In this document: positions 1 through 7,200 of the stretch, piece by piece | Layout of the letters: each line of letters begins with the position of its first letter | How positions within the stretch are numbered: position 1 is the first letter of the stretch | DNA from: an uncultured Collinsella sp. | GTDB lineage: Bacteria > Actinomycetota > Coriobacteriia > Coriobacteriales > Coriobacteriaceae | DNA: 14,417 nucleotides | Assembly: GCA_900552875.1 (NCBI GenBank) | Contig: USCS01000017.1 | Location: 1-14,417 of the forward strand | Direction: 5' to 3' | Notes under the pieces: model-generated | What the model saw: the letters and a program-made list of their open reading frames with translations, nothing else | Told to the model about the DNA's origin: nothing | The model's database searches: none | Made by a program: the position numbers and the translations under genes

Positions 1-245
1 GGAAGCGTCCTCGCATCGACGATTCCCATCTCGGCGATGCGGGCCTGGAGCATGCGGTCCTGCGCGGCGAGGAACTCGTCGGCCGCCGGCATCGGCTCGC
101 GCACGTTGACGAGGGCACGGTAGGCTTCGAAGAGGGCCCGCTCGTCGCCCTCCAGCGACGATGCCGTTTCGCGGGCTTTCTTTGCCCCGAAGCGCTCCTC
201 CGCAAGATAGCGGACACAGTAGGCGAGGTCTTCCATCCGCTTCAT
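1..245 (-). CDS. Probable zinc-type macrodomain protein (protein-ADP-ribose hydrolase), N-terminal part only
   Basis: Partial gene cut by the left edge; about 81 N-terminal residues are visible and no stop is reached. The visible stretch has a helical start (MKRMEDLAYCVRYLAEERFG) and then an LVNVREPMPAADEFLAAQD segment followed by RIAEMGIVDARTL. Established knowledge: the pattern R-x-L-x-N-x-R-x-P-x-P plus FLxxQDxxL precedes the catalytic macro fold in the zinc-dependent bacterial macrodomains that remove ADP-ribose from protein. The catalytic and zinc-binding part lies outside the window, so the call rests on this N-terminal signature from memory. Two starts are possible: ATG at 245, with a GGAGG about 8 bases upstream, or ATG at 236, with AGGAGG 9 bases upstream. 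The 245 start overlaps the stop of the upstream ferredoxin remnant (ATGA), suggesting ancestral translational coupling. Confidence 0.6.
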   Translation of the reverse strand, partial: MKRMEDLAYCVRYLAEERFGAKKARETASSLEGDERALFEAYRALVNVREPMPAADEFLAAQDRMLQARIAEMGIVDARTL

Positions 246-400
246 CCTCCTATCCTCCGTATCGTGCCGTGCGGGCACGCCTCTTCGCACAGCCCACAGC
301 GCAGGCACGACCCCTGGTCGATCCTGAACGTCCCGTCTTCGGCGCGTGCGATGCAGCCTTGCGGGCAGACGGCGGCGCATGCTCCGCAGCGTTCTCTGTT
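242..400 (-). pseudogene. Ferredoxin-like 2x[4Fe-4S] remnant lacking a start codon
   Basis: The minus-strand frame from 400 down to the TGA at 244-242 encodes 52 residues with two complete cluster motifs. These are CGACAAVCP (CxxCxxxCP) and CLRCGLCEEACP (CxxCxxCxxxCP), joined by a short EDGTFRIDQGS linker and ending HGTIRRIGG. This is the pattern of a bacterial 2[4Fe-4S] ferredoxin or a C-terminal ferredoxin domain, an electron carrier. The frame is closed upstream by TAG at 403-401, and no ATG, GTG or TTG lies in frame before the first cysteine, so it cannot be translated conventionally as it stands. It starts only 11 bases after the stop of the SnoaL-like gene and its stop overlaps the macrodomain start. 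The likeliest reading is a 5'-truncated gene whose N-terminal part was lost when the upstream sequence was exchanged. The Fe-S motifs are certain; the pseudogene status is inferred. Confidence 0.75.
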
Positions 401-411
401 CTACTGTTTCT

Positions 412-1185
412 CTAGAACTTGCCGTTCTCGTTCTGCCAATCGGACGGGTCGGCGATGGTCTCCATGACGTCCCAGTGCTCGGCGATCTTGCCGTCCTCCA
501 CGCGCCAGAGGTCGTAGTACGACGTGGGCTTGCCGCCGAAGGTGCCCTCGCTCACGCCCAGGACGAAGTTGCCCTGCGCGAGGACTTGGTGAGTCTTGTC
601 GTAGACCATCTGGATGCCCGCAGCGGCGAGCGTCTCGAGCGCAGCGCCCAGGCCGGAGAGCCCGTCGGCGATGCCGGTGTTGTGCTGGAGGTAGGCGTCG
701 CCCGCGAAGTACTCCGGAGTCTTCTCGGGGTGCTTCCCCTGCATGACGTCCACGAGGAACGCCTCGACGAGGGCCCGGTTCTCCTCGGTCCTGTCGAGGT
801 CGGTGGCCTCGGTGACGCCGTCGCTCTGCGTGCGGCCGGAGGGGTTCGGTCCGGCGACTTCGGCGAGGTTGTCCCAGTGCTCGGCGATGAGACCCTCCTC
901 GTTGAAGCGGAAGATGTCGAAGGCCACCTGCTCGCCGGCCCCCGCGAAGTTGTAGACGGTCTGCAGGAACACCTTGTCGCCGTCCTCGAACGCGCGGATG
1001 TTTGTCACCGTCGTCTTGGCGGGGGCGGAGGCCAGGTACTCCACAGAGCCGACGAACGCGTCGCGGCCCGTGCCGTAGGCGAGGTTGTGCTGAATGTAGC
1101 CCTCGTCGAGGAGGCTCGCCGCCAGCTCGGTGTCTCCGGTGGCAAACGTGCCGATGAGGTCGAGTGCTTTCTGGATGTTGCTCAT
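412..1185 (-). CDS. Tandem SnoaL/NTF2-like domain protein
   Basis: This 257-residue protein consists of two copies of a SnoaL-like (nuclear transport factor 2 fold, ester-cyclase/polyketide-cyclase type) domain. The internal duplication is visible. YIQHN at about residues 30-34 is matched by YLQHN at about 165-169. IAEHWDNLAEVA at about 100 is matched by IAEHWDVMETIA at about 234. The linker at about 112-132 is polar. Such proteins are cytoplasmic, have no signal peptide and usually bind small hydrophobic substrates, but the substrate is unknown here and no catalytic assignment can be made. The start at 1185 is chosen because an AAAGGA sits 6 bases upstream; ATG at 1191 is also in frame and would add two residues. 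The gene is divergent from an HxlR-type regulator with palindromes between them, so the regulator probably controls it. Single-domain relatives are about half this length. Confidence 0.85.
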   Translation of the reverse strand: MSNIQKALDLIGTFATGDTELAASLLDEGYIQHNLAYGTGRDAFVGSVEYLASAPAKTTVTNIRAFEDGDKVFLQTVYNFAGAGEQVAFDIFRFNEEGLIAEHWDNLAEVAGPNPSGRTQSDGVTEATDLDRTEENRALVEAFLVDVMQGKHPEKTPEYFAGDAYLQHNTGIADGLSGLGAALETLAAAGIQMVYDKTHQVLAQGNFVLGVSEGTFGGKPTSYYDLWRVEDGKIAEHWDVMETIADPSDWQNENGKF

Positions 1186-1271
1186 TTCCATTCCTTTCCC
1201 TGTGGGTCTGCGGCCCTTCTCGCCGCTTGCTTGGCTTCATGGTAAAATGCGTGGTGCCAAATAAGAAGTAG

Positions 1272-1303
1272 GCACTATAAAGTGCGGTAGGTACTTAAAA
1301 GTA
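1272..1303. promoter_or_regulatory. Two palindromes between the SnoaL-like gene and the HxlR regulator (candidate operators)
   Basis: The 140-base divergent intergenic region holds two similar inverted repeats. GCACT-ATAA-AGTGC lies at 1272-1285 and TACTT-AA-AAGTA at 1292-1303. Both follow a (G/T)(C/A)ACT...AGT pattern and their centres are about 19 bases apart. HxlR-family regulators bind short AT-centred palindromes of this kind, so these are the natural candidates for autoregulation and for control of the divergent gene. A further GTGCC/GGCAC pair (1254-1258 and 1271-1275) overlaps the first site. I could not place convincing -35/-10 boxes. The palindromes are seen in the sequence; their role is inferred. 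Confidence 0.55.
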
Positions 1304-1328
1304 ACCATATATGAACAGGTGATATGCA

Positions 1329-1703
1329 ATGAGCGACGATGAAATCGGCTATACCGAGCACCGAAACGACGAGCTTCCCAAGAGAAGCGACCTTCCCGCC
1401 TGCCCGGTGGAGACCTGCGTGTCTCTGATCGGCAGCAAGTGGAAGCTGCTCATAATGCGGGATCTGCTCCTGAACGGTTCGATGAGGTTCAAGGCCCTCC
1501 AGCGTAGCGTCGGGGGCGTCTCGCAGAAGGTCCTCACAACGAACCTGCGCAGCATGGAGGACGCGGGGCTCGTTGTCAGGAGGGTCTACGCGGAGGTCCC
1601 GCCCCGCGTCGAGTACTCCCTCACGGAGCTGGGGCAGAGCCTGAGGCCCATCATGGACTCCATGTGGGCGTGGGGGGAGTCCTATCAGGCTTTAGCGAAG
1701 TGA
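1329..1703 (+). CDS. HxlR-family winged-helix transcriptional regulator
   Basis: This 124-residue DNA-binding protein has the HxlR layout. A short polar N-terminal arm is followed by CPVETCVSLIGSKWKLLIMRDLL (C25-P-V-E then I-G-x-K-W-K, the family hallmark). Next come the helix-turn-helix with FKALQRSVGGVSQKVLTTNLRSMEDAGLV and the wing VRRVYAEVPPRVEYSLTELGQSL at about residues 75-100. The length is typical. Cys25 is the position used as a thiol sensor in redox-responsive members, and a second cysteine (Cys30) is close by, so electrophile or redox sensing is possible but not shown. The start ATG has AGGTGA 6 bases upstream. The gene diverges from the SnoaL-like gene, and its stop overlaps a possible GTG start of the next ORF (GTGA). 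The family call is firm; the effector is unknown. Confidence 0.92.
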   Translation: MSDDEIGYTEHRNDELPKRSDLPACPVETCVSLIGSKWKLLIMRDLLLNGSMRFKALQRSVGGVSQKVLTTNLRSMEDAGLVVRRVYAEVPPRVEYSLTELGQSLRPIMDSMWAWGESYQALAK

Positions 1704-1942
1704 AGTTCAATTCGGATAATGAGGATGAGAGCAAGCAGAACCGCCATACGAAGGGCAGCTGGTACTACGTCTGGAAGGGCGTCTACGAGATCATGGAGCT
1801 CTTCCCGGAGTATCTGCCCAACATGTATCAGGCGCTCAAGGCGTTCACGCTCAACAAGACGGTCCCGTCCATGAAGGTGGCCAAGGAGATTCTTGACGAC
1901 ATGATCGAGGTCAACAAGGATTTCTGGCCTGAGCTTAAGTAA
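1700..1942 (+). CDS. Unrecognised 80-residue ORF, possibly a truncated gene
   Basis: The frame reads VKFNSDNEDESKQ...KGSWYYVWKGVYEIM, then FPEYLPNMYQALKAF and a charged helix ending DFWPELK. It has strongly GC-biased wobble positions (GTC, CTC, AAG, AAC, GAG), so it looks genuinely coding. There are no membrane segments or signal peptide; aromatic residues are clustered and the second half is predicted by eye to be helical. No good start is visible. The choice is GTG at 1700-1702, overlapping the HxlR stop as GTGA, with only a weak AGG upstream. An ATG at 1664 lies inside the HxlR gene and would add 12 residues. Either it is a translationally coupled small protein co-transcribed with the regulator, or it is the C-terminal remnant of a larger protein. 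I do not recognise the family. A terminator follows at 2036. Confidence 0.5.
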   Translation: MKFNSDNEDESKQNRHTKGSWYYVWKGVYEIMELFPEYLPNMYQALKAFTLNKTVPSMKVAKEILDDMIEVNKDFWPELK

Positions 1943-1999
1943 CGAGGCCTTTGACGGCCCGGCTGCGAACGGTTCACTGCGGCCCCTGAGGTCCATAGG

Positions 2000-2026
2000 C
2001 TCCCTTGGGGTACATCCCAGGGGGAG
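2000..2026 (+). other. Imperfect hairpin upstream of the terminator
   Basis: CTCCCTTGGG at 2000-2009 pairs with CCCAGGGGGAG at 2016-2026 around a short loop, with a small internal mismatch. It lies just ahead of the clear terminator at 2036 and may be part of the same 3' end structure. No T-tract follows it directly. Confidence 0.4.
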
Positions 2027-2035
2027 TCTCTCAGA

Positions 2036-2058
2036 AGCGCCCAGAGGGGGCGCTTTTT
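2036..2058 (+). terminator. Rho-independent terminator after the HxlR operon
   Basis: AGCGCCC (2036-2042) and GGGCGCT (2048-2054) form a perfect 7-bp GC-rich stem around the loop AGAGG, with the last T running into TTTTT (2054-2058). This ends transcription from the HxlR gene and the 80-residue ORF. Confidence 0.85.
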
Positions 2059-2086
2059 GTGTATATAAAGGCAAAAGGGATATTCA

Positions 2087-2152
2087 ATGAAAACCCTGGC
2101 TGATCTGTGGTCCTCGTTTATTTCGGCTGGCTATATTACAGATTCTCGGTGA
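2087..2152 (+). CDS. Possible 21-residue peptide
   Basis: ATG at 2087 is preceded by AAAAGGGA with 6 bases between, a plausible ribosome binding site. It opens a 21-codon frame, MKTLADLWSSFISAGYITDSR in outline, ending TGA at 2150-2152. It lies between a terminator and the promoter of the AlbA_2-domain regulator. It could be a small peptide, a leader, or the fossil 5' end of a lost gene. Short frames with a chance RBS are common, so confidence is low. Confidence 0.25.
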   Translation: MKTLADLWSSFISAGYITDSR

Positions 2153-2186
2153 CCTTGCGCAGCAAAGGCAAAACGCTCCGTAGTCG

Positions 2187-2239
2187 TTGCGTCGTATCTA
2201 CAACGATTTGATAATCGTTGTACAATCGTTGCAACGATT
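2187..2239 (+). promoter_or_regulatory. Promoter overlaid by four copies of the 8-mer AATCGTTG
   Basis: A candidate sigma-A promoter has -35 TTGCGT (2187-2192), a 17-base spacer and -10 GATAAT (2210-2215). Across and downstream of the -10 sit two palindromes. The first is TACAACGATT-TGAT-AATCGTTGTA at 2199-2222, with perfect 10-base arms. The second is AATCGTTGCAACGATT at 2224-2239, a perfect 16-bp palindrome. Their centres are 21 bp apart, about two helical turns, and every half-site is the same 8-mer. The gene just downstream has a C-terminal winged helix. The simplest inference is autorepression, with the protein occluding the -10. The second palindrome would also fold in the mRNA just upstream of the ribosome binding site. 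Confidence 0.7.
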
Positions 2240-2256
2240 TAGGGATAGGAGCGGCT

Positions 2257-3513
2257 ATGCAGAGAGAAACTGATGACCTGGAATATAAATCCGAAATCAA
2301 CAGGGGCTTTTTGAAGACGGTGAGCGCGTTCGCCAATTTCAACGGCGGCCGCATAGTGTTCGGTGTTGACGACGATGGCACTGTGGTGGGGCTCGATAAC
2401 CCTAAGCAGGCATGCCTAGACATCGAGAACAGGATCAACGACTCGATTTCGCCGCGTCCGTCGTTTCTTCTAGAGATAGGAGAAAATGGAAGAACGGTCG
2501 AGCTTTCGGTAGAGGAGGGGCTTGATAAACCCTATTTGAGCGGCGGTAAGGCCTACAGAAGGTCGGACTCCGCAACGGTTGAGGTGGACGGCGTGGAGCT
2601 GAAACGTCTCATACTGGAAGGGCAGAACCTCAGCTTCGATGCGCTGCCCGCCCGTTCTGGCGACCTTGAATTCACCGTTTTGGGAAAGAGGCTGTCAAGT
2701 GCTTTGGGCGTCAATGCCCTGACGAACGACGTCATGAGGACACTCGGCCTGCTCGACGGAGACGCGTTTACCAATGCTGCGGCGTTGCTCGCCGACGAGA
2801 ATGCGTTCTCAGGAATTGACATGGCTAAGTTCGGGGCGGACCACGATACTATTCTTGATAGGGAAACCGTAAAGGGCGTTTCTGTGATCGCTCAGTTCGA
2901 CCGCGCGATAGCGTTTTTCGAAAGGTATTGCGAGTACGAGGCCATTGAGGGCGCAGACAGGGTGTCGGTGGAAAGGATTCCGAAAAAAGCCTTCCGCGAG
3001 GCCATTGCGAATGCCCTCGCGCATCGCACCTGGGATGTGGACGCATGCGTAAGGATCTCGCTTTCAGATGACGATGCGGAGATCGTCTCGCCGGGAGGGT
3101 TGGTTCCGGGAATGACGAAAGAAGCGTACCTCGAGGGTCGTTTCTCCCTGCTCAGGAACCCAGTGCTTGCCGAGAGCATGTTCCGCGCGGGGCTCATTGA
3201 GAAGTTTGGGACGGGCGTGCGCCGTATAAGGCGTGCGTACGAGGGCACCGGGTCTTCACCGAGTTTCGAGGTGGGCGACGGCTACATCTCCGTCAAACTC
3301 CCCTTCGTCGATAGACGATGCGCGCTGACGGACGAGGAACGGCTGGTGCTCGATGCCATTCCGGAGAACAGGCTCGTGTCGCGCTCGACCGTGTCGGAGG
3401 TGACCGGATACGAGAAGACGAAGACGGTGCGTCAGCTGAACTCCCTTGTGGGCAAGGGCTACCTAAGGCAAGAGGGGGAAGGCCGCGGAAGAAGATATGC
3501 TCGTGCAGATTAA
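2257..3513 (+). CDS. AlbA_2 domain / divergent-ATPase / winged-helix putative transcriptional regulator
   Basis: This is a 418-residue cytoplasmic protein with three recognisable parts. Residues about 8-118 are an AlbA_2 (Schlafen-like) domain with LEYKSE, FANFNGGRIVFGVDDDG and YRRSDSATV. Residues about 240-345 match the HATPase_c_4 module common behind AlbA_2, with REAIANALAHR at 247, then VSPGGL and EKFGTGVRRIRRAY. From about 357 the protein has a winged helix (LTDEERLVLDAI, then VSRSTVSEVTGYEKTKTVRQLNSLVGKGYL). The family is widespread and annotated as ATP-binding or transcriptional regulators; its targets are generally unknown, and some members act in stress or phage-related contexts. The start at ATG 2257 has AGGAG 5 bases upstream; an upstream in-frame TTG at 2218 has no RBS and lies within the operators. 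It appears monocistronic. Its operators suggest self-regulation. Confidence 0.88.
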   Translation: MQRETDDLEYKSEINRGFLKTVSAFANFNGGRIVFGVDDDGTVVGLDNPKQACLDIENRINDSISPRPSFLLEIGENGRTVELSVEEGLDKPYLSGGKAYRRSDSATVEVDGVELKRLILEGQNLSFDALPARSGDLEFTVLGKRLSSALGVNALTNDVMRTLGLLDGDAFTNAAALLADENAFSGIDMAKFGADHDTILDRETVKGVSVIAQFDRAIAFFERYCEYEAIEGADRVSVERIPKKAFREAIANALAHRTWDVDACVRISLSDDDAEIVSPGGLVPGMTKEAYLEGRFSLLRNPVLAESMFRAGLIEKFGTGVRRIRRAYEGTGSSPSFEVGDGYISVKLPFVDRRCALTDEERLVLDAIPENRLVSRSTVSEVTGYEKTKTVRQLNSLVGKGYLRQEGEGRGRRYARAD

Positions 3514-3661
3514 GGCTTCAGGCTGCGAGTGGGAGCAAGTTCGTCCTTAAAAATGTTCCGACAATCATTTTTACGTCCCTATTTTGTGCCAAATAGATTT
3601 GCTCACCCAGCGGCTCGTCCCAAATGCCCGGCGAGGATGCGCGCAATCCATTCCGCGCCGT

Positions 3662-3692
3662 AATGGCTCCGATTGAAAAAGTCGGAGCCATT
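3662..3692 (+). terminator. Strong hairpin, probable terminator after the AlbA_2-domain gene
   Basis: AATGGCTCCGA (3662-3672) and TCGGAGCCATT (3682-3692) are perfect complements around a 9-base loop, an 11-bp stem. The following bases TTCCTTT are T-rich but not a clean U-tract on the plus strand. It lies about 150 bases after the stop of the AlbA_2-domain gene, so it could also be a repeat element rather than a terminator. Confidence 0.55.
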
Positions 3693-3720
3693 CCTTTATG
3701 CAGAGGGACCATCGCGCGTT

Positions 3721-3770
3721 GGACAAAACTACCACGAAGGGGACAGGCACCTTTGTGGTGGTATTTGTCC
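3721..3770. repeat. REP-like palindromic element
   Basis: A 20-base left arm beginning GGACAAAACTACCACGAAGG and a 21-base right arm ending GGTGGTATTTGTCC form a long imperfect inverted repeat around GGACAGGCA. From memory, palindromes carrying this GGGGACAGGCACC core occur in many copies in some bacterial genomes and accompany RAYT-type (Y1) transposases. No transposase is present here, so it would be a solitary, trans-mobilised copy. The palindrome is seen; the family link is inferred. Confidence 0.5.
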
Positions 3771-4106
3771 CGAGGCGAATCGACGCGGGGAACAAGCGGC
3801 AGTTTCTTGAATAGATATATGGACATGTTGGCGTTAACATTGGCTGTATGGGAATTGACTATCTAGTTTGTAGGGTATCCTTGCAGGTAAACGAGCGACC
3901 ACTCACAGCCAAATATCGACCGTTCGCAGATTGAGTGGGTTAAAACAAAACGTTGTGCAAAAAACAACAGAGTGTCATTTATCTATATTTGCCAACAACG
4001 CTACCTGCGGTTTTCCAAAACTGAAAAATCGAATAACACTGCATAGTTTGAACAAATGTCAAGAAAAAGATACTGAGAAAAGAAATCGATAGAATCGGGC
4101 TTTTCG

Positions 4107-4154
4107 TTGTTTAAACAATGAGTAATAATATGTATATCTTGCGCGCTCTATACT
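4107..4154 (+). promoter_or_regulatory. Candidate promoter zone of the pilus operon
   Basis: A TATACT hexamer at 4149-4154 is the best -10 match close to the tip-pilin gene, about 48 bases before its start. No good -35 sits 16-18 bases upstream, so an activator may be needed. The perfect 12-bp palindrome TTGTTTAAACAA at 4107-4118 lies upstream of it and could be a regulator site. The stretch from 4120 to 4140 is almost pure A+T plus a few G. Promoter position is a weak inference. Confidence 0.3.
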
Positions 4155-4201
4155 AATTCGTGAAAGAGCGAGATCGCGGTCTCTTGGGGGAGGAGGCATC
4201 G

Positions 4202-7200
4202 ATGACGGCAAATTCAGATAAATCTAAGCAGAACAATAAAGCGGCACATCGTGTGCTGGCAGGTGTTTTGTGCGGAGCTTCCGTTTTGAGCCTGGTGCTG
4301 TCGCTCGTTATGCCCCCGATCTCGCAGGCCATCGCCAACGACACCCAGACAGTTTCTGCTGAGGAAACTGTAATGGGGGGGGGTTCCTCAAGTGACTCCG
4401 CTGCTGTAGGTAACACCAACGAGGATGCCGAAAACCAGAATAGCGCCGCCACCTCTGCGAGCGCGGCTACCACTGTGGGCAAGGGCATCTACAAGCCCAC
4501 GTCTATCGGTATCGGTACGAATATCGATGTCTCCACCCCCGATCCCGGCGTGGCCACCTTCGTCGGCCGCGACATGTACATCGGTGGTAAGCCGAGCAAC
4601 CCTAGCATTCTTGGTGCGGAAAACGCCCCCACCGGTTCATATGCCGTTGAGGCGGAGGGCCTTACCGTGGTCCGTGGCAAGCTTGCCATGAATCCACTCA
4701 AAGAGAGCTGGCCCTATAATGGGTCTGGCGCTGGTTTTCGCTTTGGCACCGTCGGTTTTGGTTCCCAGTTCCGTCCTGTCGTCGGCAGCACTGTGCTTGC
4801 GGTGGCCGGAATCAACAGTGAGATCACCAATATGAGTGTTGGTTACAACGGGGACTCGCCGAGTACGACTACCGTTGGCGCTTGGAACAAAGGCGCTTGG
4901 GTCGGACAGCAGAAATCTTCTGAGGGCGCGACTCCTTCCGGCTTTGCCTACACCGCGCAGATCGCAGGTCCCATCACATACTGGAAAGATAACGATCGAC
5001 GCCAATCCGTGGTGACAACGCAGGGCAATTGGCACGAGGGCGAGACCCCTAAGGATAGCAATCTGTTCAATAAAAATGCTGGTTTGACTGATGTCAACGG
5101 TAAGAATTACACCAATTTCCTGGAGTCCGAAGTAAAGGCGAAGATATCCACGCCCCTTGCAAAGCTTGCTGCTACCGGGAGTTACACGGTCGATGTTGCC
5201 AAGACGGCGGACAACTACACCATTAAAAAGTACAACAACTCGGATAACAGACCCACGTACGGTCTCAAGTTCGATAACTCCACTAAGACTTTTACTCGCA
5301 AGACGAATTACACCGATGTAAACGGCAACAACGCTTCCGCCCAGGTGAAACTTGTCAACAACGAGAAGCTCATCACGTTTACCGGCAATGCGAACGAAAG
5401 CGGCAACGGTTCTCCGCTTCAAGTCTTTAACCTGAAGGCGTCGGATCTTACCAACTCCATTGGCGACACGACCTACCGTGGCGTGGACTTCAGCTTCGAG
5501 AACATACCCGAGGGCGCTTCCGTGGTCGTCAATATCGTCGATGAAAAGGGCCACTCTGCGACCCCGGTCGAGTTCAACACTGGTTGGCGTTTCTGGTGGA
5601 ATGGTAAGGAAATCTCCCGCGGGTACGAGGAGGATGGCGACGGCAATACTCGGTCTCTGTACTCCACTGCCGCCCAGAGCATCATGTGGAATTTCGCAAC
5701 GGCCAAGCAAGTCACCATCCGAGGCGGTATGGCCCTTGAGGGCAATAAAGAGCTTAATTCTAACGCAGACGGGAAGTGGACCGACGACGACCCGGCAGCC
5801 GCCATGTTGGGCAGCATAGTTGTTCCCAACGGCAGCTTCGAGGATCACGTGACCACCAACGGACGCGTTTATGTTGGCGAGGACTTCCAGATGTACAACC
5901 CCACGGTCGCGGGAAAATTCACTGAGGGTGACTCGGCTTCCGTCATCGATATGGACCAGGAGCGTCACAATTTCCCGTGGTCCGGGTCGTATACACCGGA
6001 CGGTTCCTCCATTGCATGGAGCAAGGTGGATGCTGCGGACCGCACCACGCCGCTCGCAGGTTCTGAGTGGGCGATTTACGCGAGCGAGAATGATGCGAAG
6101 AACAAGCAGAACAGCATCGTCTCCATTGTGGATAACGGTATGAATGACTTCGATCCTACCGTTGGCACCATTCAGTTCAACTACCTGAACCAGAAGGCCA
6201 ATATTGGCAACCCTGATAACAAAGACTACTTCACGTACTACATTCGCGAGACTAAGGCGCCGGAGGGCTACGAGCTTTCCAATGAGATCTATACCTCGAA
6301 GATGTTCCACACGGGCGATGAACTCAACCTTGTGGGCAACGTGGACACCAGCGGCAACGAGAATTCCAAGCCGCAGAGCGCCATCCCCAACGCCAAGATC
6401 ACCGGTACGGTGTCTTGGACCAAGGTGGCGGAGGACGATTCCTCGAAAACGCCGTTGAAAGGTTCCGAGTGGAAGCTTGCGAAACTGGGTGCCGATGACT
6501 CGACCGAGGAGAAGTCCTGGACCGTGAGCGACCGGGTGAGCGACCAGTCGACTTCGAGCGATACCACGTGGGCAGACACCGACACCGCGCCTGGCAAGTT
6601 CACGCTCGAGGGCCTGCAGCCGGGCACGTACACGCTTGTTGAGACCCAGGCTCCGTTTGGTTACGAGAAGAACCCGAAGGATTACAAGTTCACGGTGTCC
6701 AGCACGGACGGCTCCATCACGTGGACCGAGGACAAAAAGCCGACTTTCGACGAGGGCGGCAACGCGTACATTTCCGATTCTCTCACCACCACGTCCGTGA
6801 CGGTCCCGGTGACCAAATCTGTTCGCAATACGGATTGGCCGAAGGATTCCAGCGGTAAGTACGTTGCGTTCAAATTCAGCATCGCGGCTACAGGGGAAAA
6901 TAAGGGTAACGCACCTAAGCCCGAACCGACGACTATTTCCGTTGTTCCCTCAGGCTCCACTAAGCTCAACGACGCCACGGCGACCTTTGGCGCCATGACG
7001 TTCAACAAGTCGCACCTGTCCGATACCCACGGTAAGGCGGGTGACTACGCCAAGACCTACACCTACACGGTGAAGGAGGTCGCGCCTACCTCCGATGCCA
7101 TTGACAAACTCCGCTACTCCAAAGCTGAGTACCAGATTGCCGTCACGGTGAAGGCTGTCATGGGTGAGACCACTGGCAAGTACACTGGCCTCACCACCTC

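Larger units (their letters stand above)
3514..4201. other. 688-base intergenic region without a convincing gene
   Basis: No frame on either strand has family similarity, a good ribosome binding site and coding-like wobble bias. Contents in order: an unexplained block at about 3541-3625; a strong hairpin at 3662-3692; a REP-like palindrome at 3721-3770; then from about 3815 an AT-rich stretch that leads into the pilus operon. That stretch holds several inverted repeats, including TTGGCTGT/ACAGCCAA (3840-3847, 3905-3912), CCACTCA/TGAGTGG (3899-3905, 3932-3938) and the palindrome TTGTTTAAACAA (4107-4118). The AT-richness contrasts with the flanking genes and fits a regulated promoter region or acquired DNA. 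Confidence 0.7.

Noticed and set aside
346..1245. 299-codon plus-strand frame and a 279-codon minus-strand frame (401-1240) over the SnoaL-like gene
   Set aside because: Both are low-complexity shadows of a high-GC gene; only the minus-strand 412-1185 frame shows a duplicated NTF2-like fold.
1668..1678. G6 run near the end of the HxlR gene as a second phase-variation site
   Set aside because: Too short and in a high-GC gene near its 3' end; such runs occur by chance.
3518..3826. 102-codon minus-strand frame across the intergenic region
   Set aside because: It reads through the strong hairpin and the REP-like palindrome and has no RBS or family features; more likely repeat sequence than a gene.
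4160..4201. GTG at 4160 as start of the pilus tip protein
   Set aside because: No ribosome binding site upstream; ATG at 4202 has AGGAGG at 5 bases and is followed by a normal signal peptide.
4637..6310. 557-codon open frame on the minus strand
   Set aside because: It lies wholly opposite the pilus tip gene, mirrors its codon bias and shows no family features; an antisense shadow.
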